Below, one piece after another: positions 44,109-52,092 of a stretch of 64,000 nt of DNA. Position 1 is the first letter of the stretch. The number at the start of each line of letters is the position of its first letter. Origin of the DNA: Thermomonas sp. (GTDB lineage: Bacteria > Pseudomonadota > Gammaproteobacteria > Xanthomonadales > Xanthomonadaceae); NCBI RefSeq assembly GCF_029945965.1, contig NZ_JAQSDO010000019.1, positions 62,001-126,000 on the forward strand, read 5' to 3'. The translations under genes and the position numbers were made by a program. The notes under the pieces were generated by a model. The model was not told the origin of the DNA. It ran no database searches and saw only the letters and a program-made list of their open reading frames with translations.

Positions 44109-44786
44109 TTACGCGTCGCCGGATTGCACGATCTGCCGCAACGCGCGCTCGAACACTTCGACCGGTTGCCCGCCGGAAATCAGGTGGCGCCGGTTGATGA
44201 TCACCGCCGGCACGGCACTGATGCCGTTGCGCTGGTAGCGATCCTCGTCCGCACGCACGTCGGCAGCGAATTCATCCGAGGCCAGGATCGTCTGCGCACG
44301 TTCGGCAGGCAGGCCAACCGATTCCGCGATGTCGAGCAAGGTGGCGTGGTTGGACACATTCCTGCCATCGGTGAAGTACGCGCGCAGTAGTGCATGCTTC
44401 AGCGCCGCCTGCTTGCCCTCACCTTCCAGCCCGGCCCAATGCAACAAGCGGTGCGCATCGAAGGTGTTGTAAGTACGCGTGCGTGCACCCATGCCGAAGG
44501 TGAAACCAAGCTCCGCACCGCGCGCGCGAATGCGCTCCTGGTTTTCGGCCAGCTGCGCTTCTGACAGTCCGTATTTCTTCTGCAGGTGCTCGGTGATGTC
44601 TTCGCCTTCGGCAAGCATCTGCGGGTTCAATTCGAATGGCTGGAAATGAATCTCGGCTTGCACCTCGCCGGCGACGTGCTGCAATGCCTGCTCCAGCGCC
44701 GCCAGGCCAATTGCGCACCACGGACAAACGATGTCGGACACAAAGTCGATGCGCAGTGGCACGGGTTCGTGGGCTGGGCTATTCAT
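44109..44786 (-). CDS. FrnE-like DsbA-family oxidoreductase
   Basis: A 225-residue thioredoxin-fold protein with the active-site CPWC (FVSDIVCPWCAIG, about residue 20) and the all-alpha insert of FrnE/2-hydroxychromene carboxylate isomerase-like proteins (LQKKYGLSEAQLAENQERI, NTFDAHRLLHWAG). The cis-Pro segment is GISAVPAVIIN. No signal peptide, so it is cytoplasmic. AAGGAG precedes this ATG. FrnE of Deinococcus is a thiol oxidoreductase in stress; the role here is inferred only. Confidence 0.88.
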   Translation of the reverse strand: MNSPAHEPVPLRIDFVSDIVCPWCAIGLAALEQALQHVAGEVQAEIHFQPFELNPQMLAEGEDITEHLQKKYGLSEAQLAENQERIRARGAELGFTFGMGARTRTYNTFDAHRLLHWAGLEGEGKQAALKHALLRAYFTDGRNVSNHATLLDIAESVGLPAERAQTILASDEFAADVRADEDRYQRNGISAVPAVIINRRHLISGGQPVEVFERALRQIVQSGDA

Positions 44787-44945
44787 GGCTGGCTCCTTGC
44801 GGGGGAATTCGCGGGTACCTTCACTCCGCAAGCGTAGCTGCAATAGCGTGCAAGCACTGAAACGGAAGTCCCTGAGCGACTTCCATCCCACTGCCGCTCT
44901 TCGTCGCCGATTCCCCGGATTGACGCTGCTCTGCCCCGCTTTCGT

Positions 44946-45212
44946 CACTCACCGACACGCTTGCCTCTGGACCATTGCTACGTGGGCATCCGGGTTTCGG
45001 GCTTCGAGGTCTGCGGCTTGCTCGATTCAACCACCGCTGGACCGGCGATCCTGAGCGGCGGAGAGTTCGGCGCCGAGGCATCGATCGTGGCCCTGTTGGC
45101 TGCACTGGCAATGGCCGGGTATTTCACCCGAAAAGCCATTGACCAAGGCAAGCGCCGGGCGCCTGTCTGGCGCCGGGGAGAAGTCACAACCAGCGGAGGA
45201 CCGGGTTGCTGA
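44946..45212 (+). pseudogene. remnant of a CPBP-type intramembrane protease
   Basis: One frame translates to a C-terminal piece resembling CPBP (abi) intramembrane proteases: VSGFEVCGLLDSTTAGPA, ILSGGEFGAEASIVALLAAL, then a hydrophobic helix and a basic end. Just upstream, in a different frame, HACLWTIATWASGF recalls the conserved SLWxxIxxHxGFN segment with its His lost. No start codon but TTG, no ribosome site and no N-terminal half are seen. This reading is from pattern memory and is tentative. The gap 44787-44945 and 45213-45318 shows nothing else but a CCGCGC/GCGCGG hairpin at 45266-45283. Confidence 0.4.
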
Positions 45213-45318
45213 AATGCACCCTGTCAAAGAAGGGAGTGGAGGTGGTTGATCGAACTTGATTACCTCCGCGCCCCTTTGCGCGGAAATGCTTTTCGGCCAA
45301 TCACCCAATAGAATTTTT

Positions 45319-45546
45319 CTACAGGCCTAGATCCGGATTGGGGGGGTATCCACTTCCAGGATTCAGTGGGCCTTCCTCGCCATCACCGTCCGGTTCGGAC
45401 TTCGATGAACGCTGGGCATCGCCTGGATCATCAATCGGAATATCCACTTGCTCGCGGTCGAAATCGTTTGATCCGGTGTCATCGATGATGCGCCGCGGCT
45501 GCCGTGCCTGGCTGGACGGCGGATGGTCTTGCGGATGCTTGGTCAT
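45319..45546 (-). CDS. small acidic protein of unknown function
   Basis: A 75-residue hydrophilic protein, MTKHPQDHPPSSQARQPRRI at its start, then acidic residues (DREQVDIPIDDPGDA) and a Gly/Pro end. GGGAG lies nine bases upstream of this ATG; longer frames lack one. No domain is recognised; it is probably disordered. It stands alone between the protease remnant and a long gap. Confidence 0.55.
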   Translation of the reverse strand: MTKHPQDHPPSSQARQPRRIIDDTGSNDFDREQVDIPIDDPGDAQRSSKSEPDGDGEEGPLNPGSGYPPNPDLGL

Positions 45547-45867
45547 GACTTTGGTCTCCCTTGATGCATCGGTGGATGGCGCCTTGTTGCGCCATTGATG
45601 ACTCATGCTGGAATCGTTGCATGTGCTTGCGAAACTGCACGTGATGGCGGGTCGGAGCAAACGGAGGGGGATTACGGCAACGGGGCTTTGAACGACTTCA
45701 GTTCAAGCGAAACACATTCACCAACCACTCTCATCACCGGGACAAAAATCCCGACGGAATTTCTGCTTTTCCATTCCCCTCGCCCCGAAGCTGAATATGG
45801 GCATTTGCCGTCGCGATGGCTTCACGCCCGGCTGGTTTCCGGTTTGCTAACTTAGATTCGTTGACTT

Positions 45868-45912
45868 CATTCCAGAACGTTGTCGCTGGAATGCCTGTTT
45901 TATGCAAACAGG
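45868..45912 (+). promoter_or_regulatory. two adjoining stem-loops in the leader
   Basis: CATTCCAG/CTGGAATG (45868-45893, loop of 10) is followed without a gap by CCTGTTT/AAACAGG (45894-45912, loop of 5). Both stems are perfect. They lie 94-138 bases before the ATG of the secreted basic protein and could be leader RNA structures or a binding-site pair. Confidence 0.5.
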
Positions 45913-45970
45913 TTGAATACACAGGTCTTGGCGCCGTTCAATCGGTTTCAGCACCGTGGTGTCATTCAAC

Positions 45971-45985
45971 GCGAAGCGACTTCGC
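45971..45985 (+). promoter_or_regulatory. third stem-loop close to the ribosome site
   Basis: GCGAAG CGA CTTCGC is a perfect 6-bp hairpin with a three-base loop, ending 20 bases before the ATG at 46006 and just ahead of its CAGGA ribosome site. Confidence 0.45.
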
Positions 45986-46005
45986 GCAACCCACAGGAAA
46001 ATCAC

Positions 46006-47013
46006 ATGAATATGTCCCTTCGCAACCACACCGTGCTTGCCGCCATGATTAGCGCGGTGCTTGCAACCAGCATGATCGCGCCCGCGTCAGCAAGCCAGCC
46101 GACCGGAGCGGAGCAGGATCATCGTCACGAAAACCAGTCGGATGCCAAAAAGAACGGCCACAAAGACAAGGAAAAAAACAAGGCAGACAAAGGCAAGAAG
46201 GAAAAAGCGGACAAGCAAGCGGATCGATTCCAGCATGCACAGTCTCGTGTAGCCGAACAGCGCGATGTCCTCGCAAAACAACAGGAGCATCGTGCGAATC
46301 AGCAGCGCGACAAGAACGCCGAACAGCGCCAGAAACAACTGCAGGATGCACGCAAGGATCACCGACAGGACGATCATCAGCGGATCTCCGATCGCGACCA
46401 GCGCAATCGCATTGAACAGCAGCGCACTCGGATGCAGGCCAATGTCCAGTACCAGAAACGTGCGCGCGAACTCGATCAGCAGCATTTGCGGCAGTTGCAG
46501 CAGGGTAAGCGTAATGCCCAGTACCGCTATCAGCAGACGTACTACCAGCGTCTCAACGCGCAGCAGACCAGGCTGAACAACCAGCGCTACGACTACAACA
46601 ACAATCCGTACTTCTCTTCGCCAAATACCTACCGGTACTCCTTTGGTGGCCGCAATTACACGACCAACCAATACGGAGCGGATTTACTCAGGCAGGCAGT
46701 GAACTATGGCTACCAGGAGGGCCTGCGCGCAGGCCATGCCGATCGCTCTGACCGCTCGAACAGCAATTACCGGAGTTCCTACGCCTATCAGGATGCCAAC
46801 TACGGCTACGACAACTACTACGTCGATCGCGAGGAGTACAACCATTACTTCCGCGAGGGCTTCCAGCGAGGCTACAACGATGGCTACGGATCACGTAGCC
46901 AGTACGGCAATTACAGCAATAACTACCTTGGCGACTACAACAACAATGGGACCGCATCGATCCTGCAGGCGGTTTTGGGGACGATCCTCAACCTGCAGCA
47001 AATGAATCCCTGA
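46006..47013 (+). CDS. secreted basic Q/N/Y-rich protein
   Basis: A 335-residue exported protein I do not recognise. It has a signal peptide (VLAAMISAVLATSMIAPASA). Residues 30-195 are almost wholly charged or polar (Lys, Arg, Gln, Asp, Glu), beginning with a Lys-rich run and passing into Gln/Arg-rich, probably coiled-coil, helices. Residues 195-310 are rich in Tyr, Asn and Gly. Here a motif occurs twice: YQEGLRAGHADR and FREGFQRGYNDG (pattern EG-x-x-x-G-x-x-D). The last 20 residues are hydrophobic. AGGA precedes the start. Such a protein may bind nucleic acid, peptidoglycan or matrix outside the cell; this is a guess from composition. Confidence 0.85.
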   Translation: MNMSLRNHTVLAAMISAVLATSMIAPASASQPTGAEQDHRHENQSDAKKNGHKDKEKNKADKGKKEKADKQADRFQHAQSRVAEQRDVLAKQQEHRANQQRDKNAEQRQKQLQDARKDHRQDDHQRISDRDQRNRIEQQRTRMQANVQYQKRARELDQQHLRQLQQGKRNAQYRYQQTYYQRLNAQQTRLNNQRYDYNNNPYFSSPNTYRYSFGGRNYTTNQYGADLLRQAVNYGYQEGLRAGHADRSDRSNSNYRSSYAYQDANYGYDNYYVDREEYNHYFREGFQRGYNDGYGSRSQYGNYSNNYLGDYNNNGTASILQAVLGTILNLQQMNP

Positions 47014-47036
47014 TCTGATTCGCTTCGGATCATCAA

Positions 47037-47066
47037 CAAAAACGCCCGGCTTGCCGGGCGTTTTTG
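47037..47066. terminator. two-way terminator
   Basis: A perfect 14-bp stem (CAAAAACGCCCGGC with its complement) around a TT loop, lying between the convergent basic-protein and M61 peptidase genes. Confidence 0.93.
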
Positions 47067-47103
47067 TTGCTGCGATTCGGTCGCCGGAGGACGACTCGAT
47101 TGG

Positions 47104-49056
47104 CTACTTCCGCGCAGCGATGATCAGACTCAGGTAATCGGGTGTGCCCTCGATGCGCTCAAGGTGCGGGTATTGCAGGCCGTCAAAGTAGTCGACGGAG
47201 ACGGTTTCGTAGCCACCCTGGTATTTCAGCGACAGCTTGATCGGTGATTTGCTGTCCCTGGCGGCGGCGATCGCGTCCGTCAGCACCTCCCGCGAGTAGT
47301 CCCGACCGTTGACGGCCAGCAGCGTGGCACCGGTGCTGATACCGGCCTTGAACGCCGGGCCGTTCCACAGCACGTCGTTGATCTGTGCCTGCTTGTTGAT
47401 GCTCAGGCCGATCGACCAGATGAAGTTGTACATGTGGCGCGCCGATTCCGGGCGGCTGTTGTACTGACTTTCAAACGCGCTTTGCTGGTCGCTGAAGACC
47501 AGTTTCCAGCCGCTGGCCGCCAACCCATCCAGCAATGACGGCTTGAGCGTATCGACGCGCTGGTGCAGGAAGCCCGCCCAGTCGTACGCAACCACGCCAT
47601 TCAATGCCGTGACCACGTCATCGAAGGCATAGGTATTAGTGACGAAGCTGCCCTCATCGACGCCGAAAAACGCCTGCGCGAAGTCGTCAAGTGACTTCGC
47701 GCCATGAGTCAGGCTGCGGATTTTCGCGTCCGCCGCCAGCCACATCATCTCGCCACCGCTGTAGTACTCCTCGCTCATCTGCCAACTGCGATAGGGCAGG
47801 CTCTCGCGATGTGCGGCGGTCGCATCGTTGGTGGTGTCTTCGAGCGTGCGCCATTCAAACCCGGGACGATTGCGCTCGTATTTGGCCGCATCCATCGCCA
47901 ATGCGTCACGGAACTGTTGCGACGACCACATGCCAGAACGCGCGGTGAGCACAAGCCCCCAGTACTGTGTCTGGCCCTCGTACACCCATAGCAGCGAATC
48001 GCCCATCGGTACGTTGAAGTTCGGCGTCCACAGATCGGCAGGACGGCGGAACTTGCCATTCCACGAATGCGTGTACTCATGCGCCAGCAGATCGCGCCCG
48101 GGCGCATTGCTGTCCCAGGCGCTGAAATAGTCGGCGTCCACGCCATTTTCGCTGGACTGGTGGTGCTCGGTCCCGTTGCCACCCAATACCTCTGACAGCG
48201 AAAACAGGAAGTCGTAATGATCGTAGTGGTGCGAGCCGAACAGCTTCATTGCCTGTGTCACCAGCTCACGATGCCCCTTCAATTGCTCGGGCGTGATCTT
48301 GAGGTATTTGGGATCATCGGCCACGATGTCAAGGTGCACCGGTGCCGCGCCGCCAGGGTTGAGGTCGACGCGCTTGAAGTGGCGTCCAGCATAAACCGGC
48401 GAGTCGACCAGATTATTGAATGTCACCGGTTTGAAGGTGGTGGTATCTCCTGATTGCGACGCGGTTTCGAGTGCCGTACCGAACTGCCAGCCATGTGCCA
48501 GGGTCATGCTCGGCACGAAGGTGATGGCACGCGAGTAATGTCCAGCCGGATATAACGACGCCTTGCTCCAGTCCATGTCCATCATGCGATCGGTGATCTC
48601 GAAACCGTCCATGCGCGGCGACAGATACTGGAACCGCACATCCAGCGTGGATGCGCCTTCAGGCACGTCGACATGGAAGGCATACACGTTGTACTCGTCG
48701 CGCTTCCACTTCAGCGGCTTGCCGTTGGCACTGATCTGCAGGCCGGCCAGCATGGCGATGGGACCGCTGGGCGAATGGTTGCCGGGAATCCACTGCGGGT
48801 ACAGCAGCGTCAGCGCACCGGCATGGACCGGGATCGACTCCTGCACGCGGAAGATACCCTGCCTGGTGTCGCTGGCATCCACATGCAACTGGATACTGCC
48901 GGGATAGGCGGTGTCCTGTGGCTGGGGCACCGAGCTGTCACGCGTGTCCTGTGCGCTCGCGGTGCCTGCTGCGAAGGTGAACGCCACGGCCAGGGCCAAG
49001 CGTGTGACCTTAACGCGCGTAGTGGGATGCAAGCCAATGAAGTGTGCGATGGACAT
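47104..49056 (-). CDS. secreted M61-family peptidase with PDZ domain
   Basis: A 650-residue metallopeptidase of family M61 (glycyl aminopeptidase group). Signal peptide LALAVAFTFAAGTASAQ. Zinc motif HEYTHSWNGKFRRP (about residue 335) with the downstream Glu in WVYEGQTQYWG. The C-terminal 100 residues form a PDZ domain (INDVLWNGPAFKAGISTGAT, LLAVNGRDYS). The N-terminal half is the usual beta-rich region (GNHSPSGPIAMLAGLQI). The start is backed by GGGAG eight bases upstream. Likely a periplasmic protease or peptidase. Confidence 0.92.
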   Translation of the reverse strand: MSIAHFIGLHPTTRVKVTRLALAVAFTFAAGTASAQDTRDSSVPQPQDTAYPGSIQLHVDASDTRQGIFRVQESIPVHAGALTLLYPQWIPGNHSPSGPIAMLAGLQISANGKPLKWKRDEYNVYAFHVDVPEGASTLDVRFQYLSPRMDGFEITDRMMDMDWSKASLYPAGHYSRAITFVPSMTLAHGWQFGTALETASQSGDTTTFKPVTFNNLVDSPVYAGRHFKRVDLNPGGAAPVHLDIVADDPKYLKITPEQLKGHRELVTQAMKLFGSHHYDHYDFLFSLSEVLGGNGTEHHQSSENGVDADYFSAWDSNAPGRDLLAHEYTHSWNGKFRRPADLWTPNFNVPMGDSLLWVYEGQTQYWGLVLTARSGMWSSQQFRDALAMDAAKYERNRPGFEWRTLEDTTNDATAAHRESLPYRSWQMSEEYYSGGEMMWLAADAKIRSLTHGAKSLDDFAQAFFGVDEGSFVTNTYAFDDVVTALNGVVAYDWAGFLHQRVDTLKPSLLDGLAASGWKLVFSDQQSAFESQYNSRPESARHMYNFIWSIGLSINKQAQINDVLWNGPAFKAGISTGATLLAVNGRDYSREVLTDAIAAARDSKSPIKLSLKYQGGYETVSVDYFDGLQYPHLERIEGTPDYLSLIIAARK

Positions 49057-49207
49057 GATGATCTCCCTCAAGAAAACAATGTTCCGATATACACAGCATG
49101 ATCGCATTGCGATCACTGCGGTTGTGCAAAGGTGAAAGTTCACAGTGAGCACGAACTGAGCACGGCGCTTGGCGCCACCGTGTCCGGCCACGCGCCCCTG
49201 CGAACAA

Positions 49208-49223
49208 TGTCCCTGACACCATT
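49208..49223. repeat. dispersed TGTCCCTGACACCATT copy
   Basis: This 16-base word recurs exactly at 61658-61673. Its complement, AATGGTGTCAGGGACA, resembles the GGGGTCAGAGAACA core of the palindromes at 1877 and 60192, so it may be a half-site of the same repeat family. It sits in the promoter gap of the ATP-grasp-like gene. Confidence 0.6.
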
Positions 49224-49252
49224 GATCGACAGCTCAAGGAAGCCGTTCGCAC

Positions 49253-50566
49253 ATGAAACCGCCCGGAGCTGCGTCTGACTGCGAAGTCAACTCGCGACAA
49301 TGCCTTCAACGCGATGCAGCCTCGCTCAATCGAGCCTGCGTCTGCCCCGGATTCGATCACGAACAATTGCGTGATCAGATGAAGATGCGTTGGAAGCAAA
49401 TGGGAATTGGAGACACCGTAGAAAGGATGCAGTCGAACTGGTTGGCTGCGGTGCCGTTGTATGTGGATGCTGCCGATATTGCGTCGATGGCTCGGGTGGC
49501 CAAATCGCTTGAGGTAGTCGTACGCAATCCGGCGTACCTGAAGGCAATCGCGCCTTGGTGTCCGGAGCGCCCGGCCAACGAGCCGAACTCGCCGGGCGGC
49601 GTGCTCGGGTTCAACTTTCACATCGCCGGTAACGCGCCACCGCAACTGATCGAGGTCAACACGAACCCGGGCGGTTTGCTCTTGGGCTTGCCGATTGCCC
49701 AGGCTGTTCAAGCCTGCGCACCTGACCGGATGCAATCACCTACTGATCTTGAGACGGTCGAACAACGCGTCGTGCAGGTCATGGCGCACGAATGGCTGTG
49801 CCAGAAAGGTCAGCAGCCCCTGCACAACATGGCTATCGTCGACGACTCGCCTGAGACGCAGTTTCTCTACCCGGAATTCCTTCTTTACCGAGATTTGTTC
49901 TCGCGGTACGGATACGCGGCACGGATCGCAGCACCCGAGCAACTCCTGCATCACGGCGGCAAGCTTTGCCTGGATGGGCCAGATGGGCTTGAAGTGGACA
50001 TGGCCTACAACCGCCTGACGGACTTTTCCCTGCATGAACCCTCCCACGCCTCGCTGCGCGAGGCCTTTGCTGCCGGCCATGTCGCGGTAAGCCCGCATCC
50101 GCATGCGCTGTACGCGGACAAGCGCAACCTGACACTACTGAGTGATCACGCGTTCCTGCACAACGCCGGATTGCCCCAGGATACAGTCGATATCTTGCTG
50201 GCCAGCGTGCCAACCACCGTTCAATTGAATGCAGAGAATCGCGATCGGCTTTGGTCCGAACGTCGGCAGTGGTTCTTCAAACCTGCGACCGGTTTCGGCA
50301 GCCGCGCCAGTTACCGCGGTGACAAGCTGACCCGCCGGGTCTGGGACGACATGCCGTCGATGCCCTACGTTGCCCAGGCGTTGGTTGTGCCCGGTCAGCG
50401 ACACCTGCAAACGGATGCGCCACCGCTGAAGTTCGATATCCGATGTTTCGCCTATGCCGGCGAGCCGGTGCTGTTCCTGGCGCGGCTCTATCAAGGTCAA
50501 ACCACCAACTTCCGCACGCCCAACGGCGGTTTTTCCCCGGTGCTCACGCTCCGAGATAGTGCGTAG
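49253..50566 (+). CDS. ATP-grasp-like protein, apparently permuted
   Basis: A 437-residue cytoplasmic protein, not a family I can name. ATP-grasp-type motifs appear in swapped order. The metal-binding-like stretch PPQLIEVNTNPGG is near residue 120-133. ATP-binding-like WFFKPATGFGSRASYRG (about 340) and FDIRCFAYAGEPVLFLARLY with TTNFRTPNGG come near the C-terminus. This resembles circularly permuted ATP-grasp enzymes such as the glutathionylspermidine-synthase group. An amino-acid permease gene follows 86 bases later on the same strand, suggesting a joint role with an amino acid or peptide. Start choice at 49253 is uncertain; ATGs at 49382 are possible. Confidence 0.7.
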   Translation: MKPPGAASDCEVNSRQCLQRDAASLNRACVCPGFDHEQLRDQMKMRWKQMGIGDTVERMQSNWLAAVPLYVDAADIASMARVAKSLEVVVRNPAYLKAIAPWCPERPANEPNSPGGVLGFNFHIAGNAPPQLIEVNTNPGGLLLGLPIAQAVQACAPDRMQSPTDLETVEQRVVQVMAHEWLCQKGQQPLHNMAIVDDSPETQFLYPEFLLYRDLFSRYGYAARIAAPEQLLHHGGKLCLDGPDGLEVDMAYNRLTDFSLHEPSHASLREAFAAGHVAVSPHPHALYADKRNLTLLSDHAFLHNAGLPQDTVDILLASVPTTVQLNAENRDRLWSERRQWFFKPATGFGSRASYRGDKLTRRVWDDMPSMPYVAQALVVPGQRHLQTDAPPLKFDIRCFAYAGEPVLFLARLYQGQTTNFRTPNGGFSPVLTLRDSA

Positions 50567-50652
50567 CTTTGCGATGCATAGCAGCGGTGTCGGTGGCTGC
50601 CATTGCTTCCTGTCGAAACCAACCAACCCGCACCAAACATAGGAGCTGCCGA

Positions 50653-51969
50653 ATGAAGAACGCCGATCAGCATGGCGACTACAAACCAGATTCCATCACG
50701 CTGGGTAGTGCGGTCGCAATGGGAACCGGCGTGATGATCGGCGCAGGCATATTTGCGCTCACGGGTCAGATCGCCGAATTGGCCGGCCCGCTGTTCCCCA
50801 TCGCCTTCATCATGGGCGCTGTGGTCACCAGTTTCAGCGCATACAGCTACATCCGGATGTCCAACGCGTGGCCATCCTCGGGCGGCATCGCGATGATCTT
50901 GCAGAAGTGTTATGGCTCGGGCGCGATTGCGGCCGGCGCCGCCTTGTTGATGGCGCTCAGCATGGTGATCGCCGAGAGTCTGGTGGCGCGAACCTTTGCG
51001 ACGTATGCATTGCGTCCCTTCAATGTCAGCGATGGTCCCTGGGTGCCGGTGTTGGCGGTCTCGGTGCTTCTGTTTGCCTTTGTCGTCAACCTGGCGGGCA
51101 ATCGTTCCGTTGGCTGGTTGTCGATCGTCATGGCAGCCATCAAGATCGGTGGAATCGCACTGTTCGGCATCGCAGCGTTGTGGTCCAGCGGCTTTCATTT
51201 CGCCGCCGCCTCGAAAACCGGCACCACGTTCGGCTTGACCGGATTCATTGCGTCGGTTGCCCTGGCGATCCTCGCGTTCAAGGGTTTCACGACCATTACT
51301 AATAGCGGTGCTGAAATCACCGAGCCGCATCGCAATGTGGGGCGCGCTATCGCGATGTCAATCGGACTCTGCGTCGTGGTTTACCTGCTGGTGGCGTTCG
51401 GCGTGGGGTCGAGCCTGAGCATCGATCAAATCATCGCCGCGCGAGACTATTCGCTCGCGCAAGCCGCCAAACCCGCACTAGGTGACATGGGCTTCTACTT
51501 GACCGTACTGCTGGCTGCCGTAGCCACAGCTTCGGCGATCCTGGCCAGCGTCTTCGCGGTGTCGCGCATGTTGGCGATGCTAACCAAGATGAAGCTGATA
51601 CCGCACAAACATTTCGGCATGTCAGGATCCATCCAGCGCCATACTTTGGTTTACACCGTGGTGGTCGCTTCGGTGCTGGCAATCTTGTTCGACCTGAGCC
51701 GGATTGCCTCGCTGGGTGCGTTTTTCTATCTGGTGATGGACATGACGATCCACTGGGGCGTTTTCCGCTTCCGGCGGAAGGAAGTAGGGGCCGTCGCCCC
51801 CGTTTTGCTGACAGCGTTGATCCTGGATGCCGTCGTGCTGGGAGCTTTTACGGTGATGAAGCTGCGCTCGGATCCGACCATCGTGGCCTATGCTGTCACG
51901 GGTATTGTGGCGGTCTTCGCCTTCGAAAGAGTCTATCTGTCGCGCTGGCTGGGATCAGACGTAAGCTGA
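50653..51969 (+). CDS. APC-family amino-acid permease
   Basis: A 438-residue membrane protein with 12 predicted helices and the APC signature GTGVMIGAGIFALTGQIAELAG in helix 1 (split here only for length), plus FKGFTTITNSGAEITEPHRNVGRAI in the helix 6-7 region. Start at 50653 has AGGAG seven bases upstream. APC proteins import or exchange amino acids and polyamines; substrate unknown. It follows the ATP-grasp-like gene and may be in one operon with it. Confidence 0.9.
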   Translation: MKNADQHGDYKPDSITLGSAVAMGTGVMIGAGIFALTGQIAELAGPLFPIAFIMGAVVTSFSAYSYIRMSNAWPSSGGIAMILQKCYGSGAIAAGAALLMALSMVIAESLVARTFATYALRPFNVSDGPWVPVLAVSVLLFAFVVNLAGNRSVGWLSIVMAAIKIGGIALFGIAALWSSGFHFAAASKTGTTFGLTGFIASVALAILAFKGFTTITNSGAEITEPHRNVGRAIAMSIGLCVVVYLLVAFGVGSSLSIDQIIAARDYSLAQAAKPALGDMGFYLTVLLAAVATASAILASVFAVSRMLAMLTKMKLIPHKHFGMSGSIQRHTLVYTVVVASVLAILFDLSRIASLGAFFYLVMDMTIHWGVFRFRRKEVGAVAPVLLTALILDAVVLGAFTVMKLRSDPTIVAYAVTGIVAVFAFERVYLSRWLGSDVS

Positions 51970-52092
51970 AAACACATCAGGACTGTGCCTACGACTGCGG
52001 CATCACGGCACCGTCGCTACTCTTTGAGCCTTCCCTAGCGCTGAGGCATGCCCGATGGCATTCGCAGACACCCTGTTCAAACCGGTTTTCCA

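Larger units (their letters stand above)
45547..46005. other. intergenic leader region with hairpins
   Basis: 459 bases without a gene. From about 45547 to 45860 I see no gene or clear repeat, apart from a CGGGACAAAAATCCCG hairpin near 45740. Three stem-loops follow before the start at 46006 and are listed separately. The region is less GC-rich than its neighbours, which fits promoter and untranslated-leader DNA. Confidence 0.6.

Noticed and set aside
45319-45660. A longer reading of the small acidic protein starting at 45660
   Set aside because: The added 38 residues have no ribosome site, while GGGAG lies correctly before the ATG at 45546.
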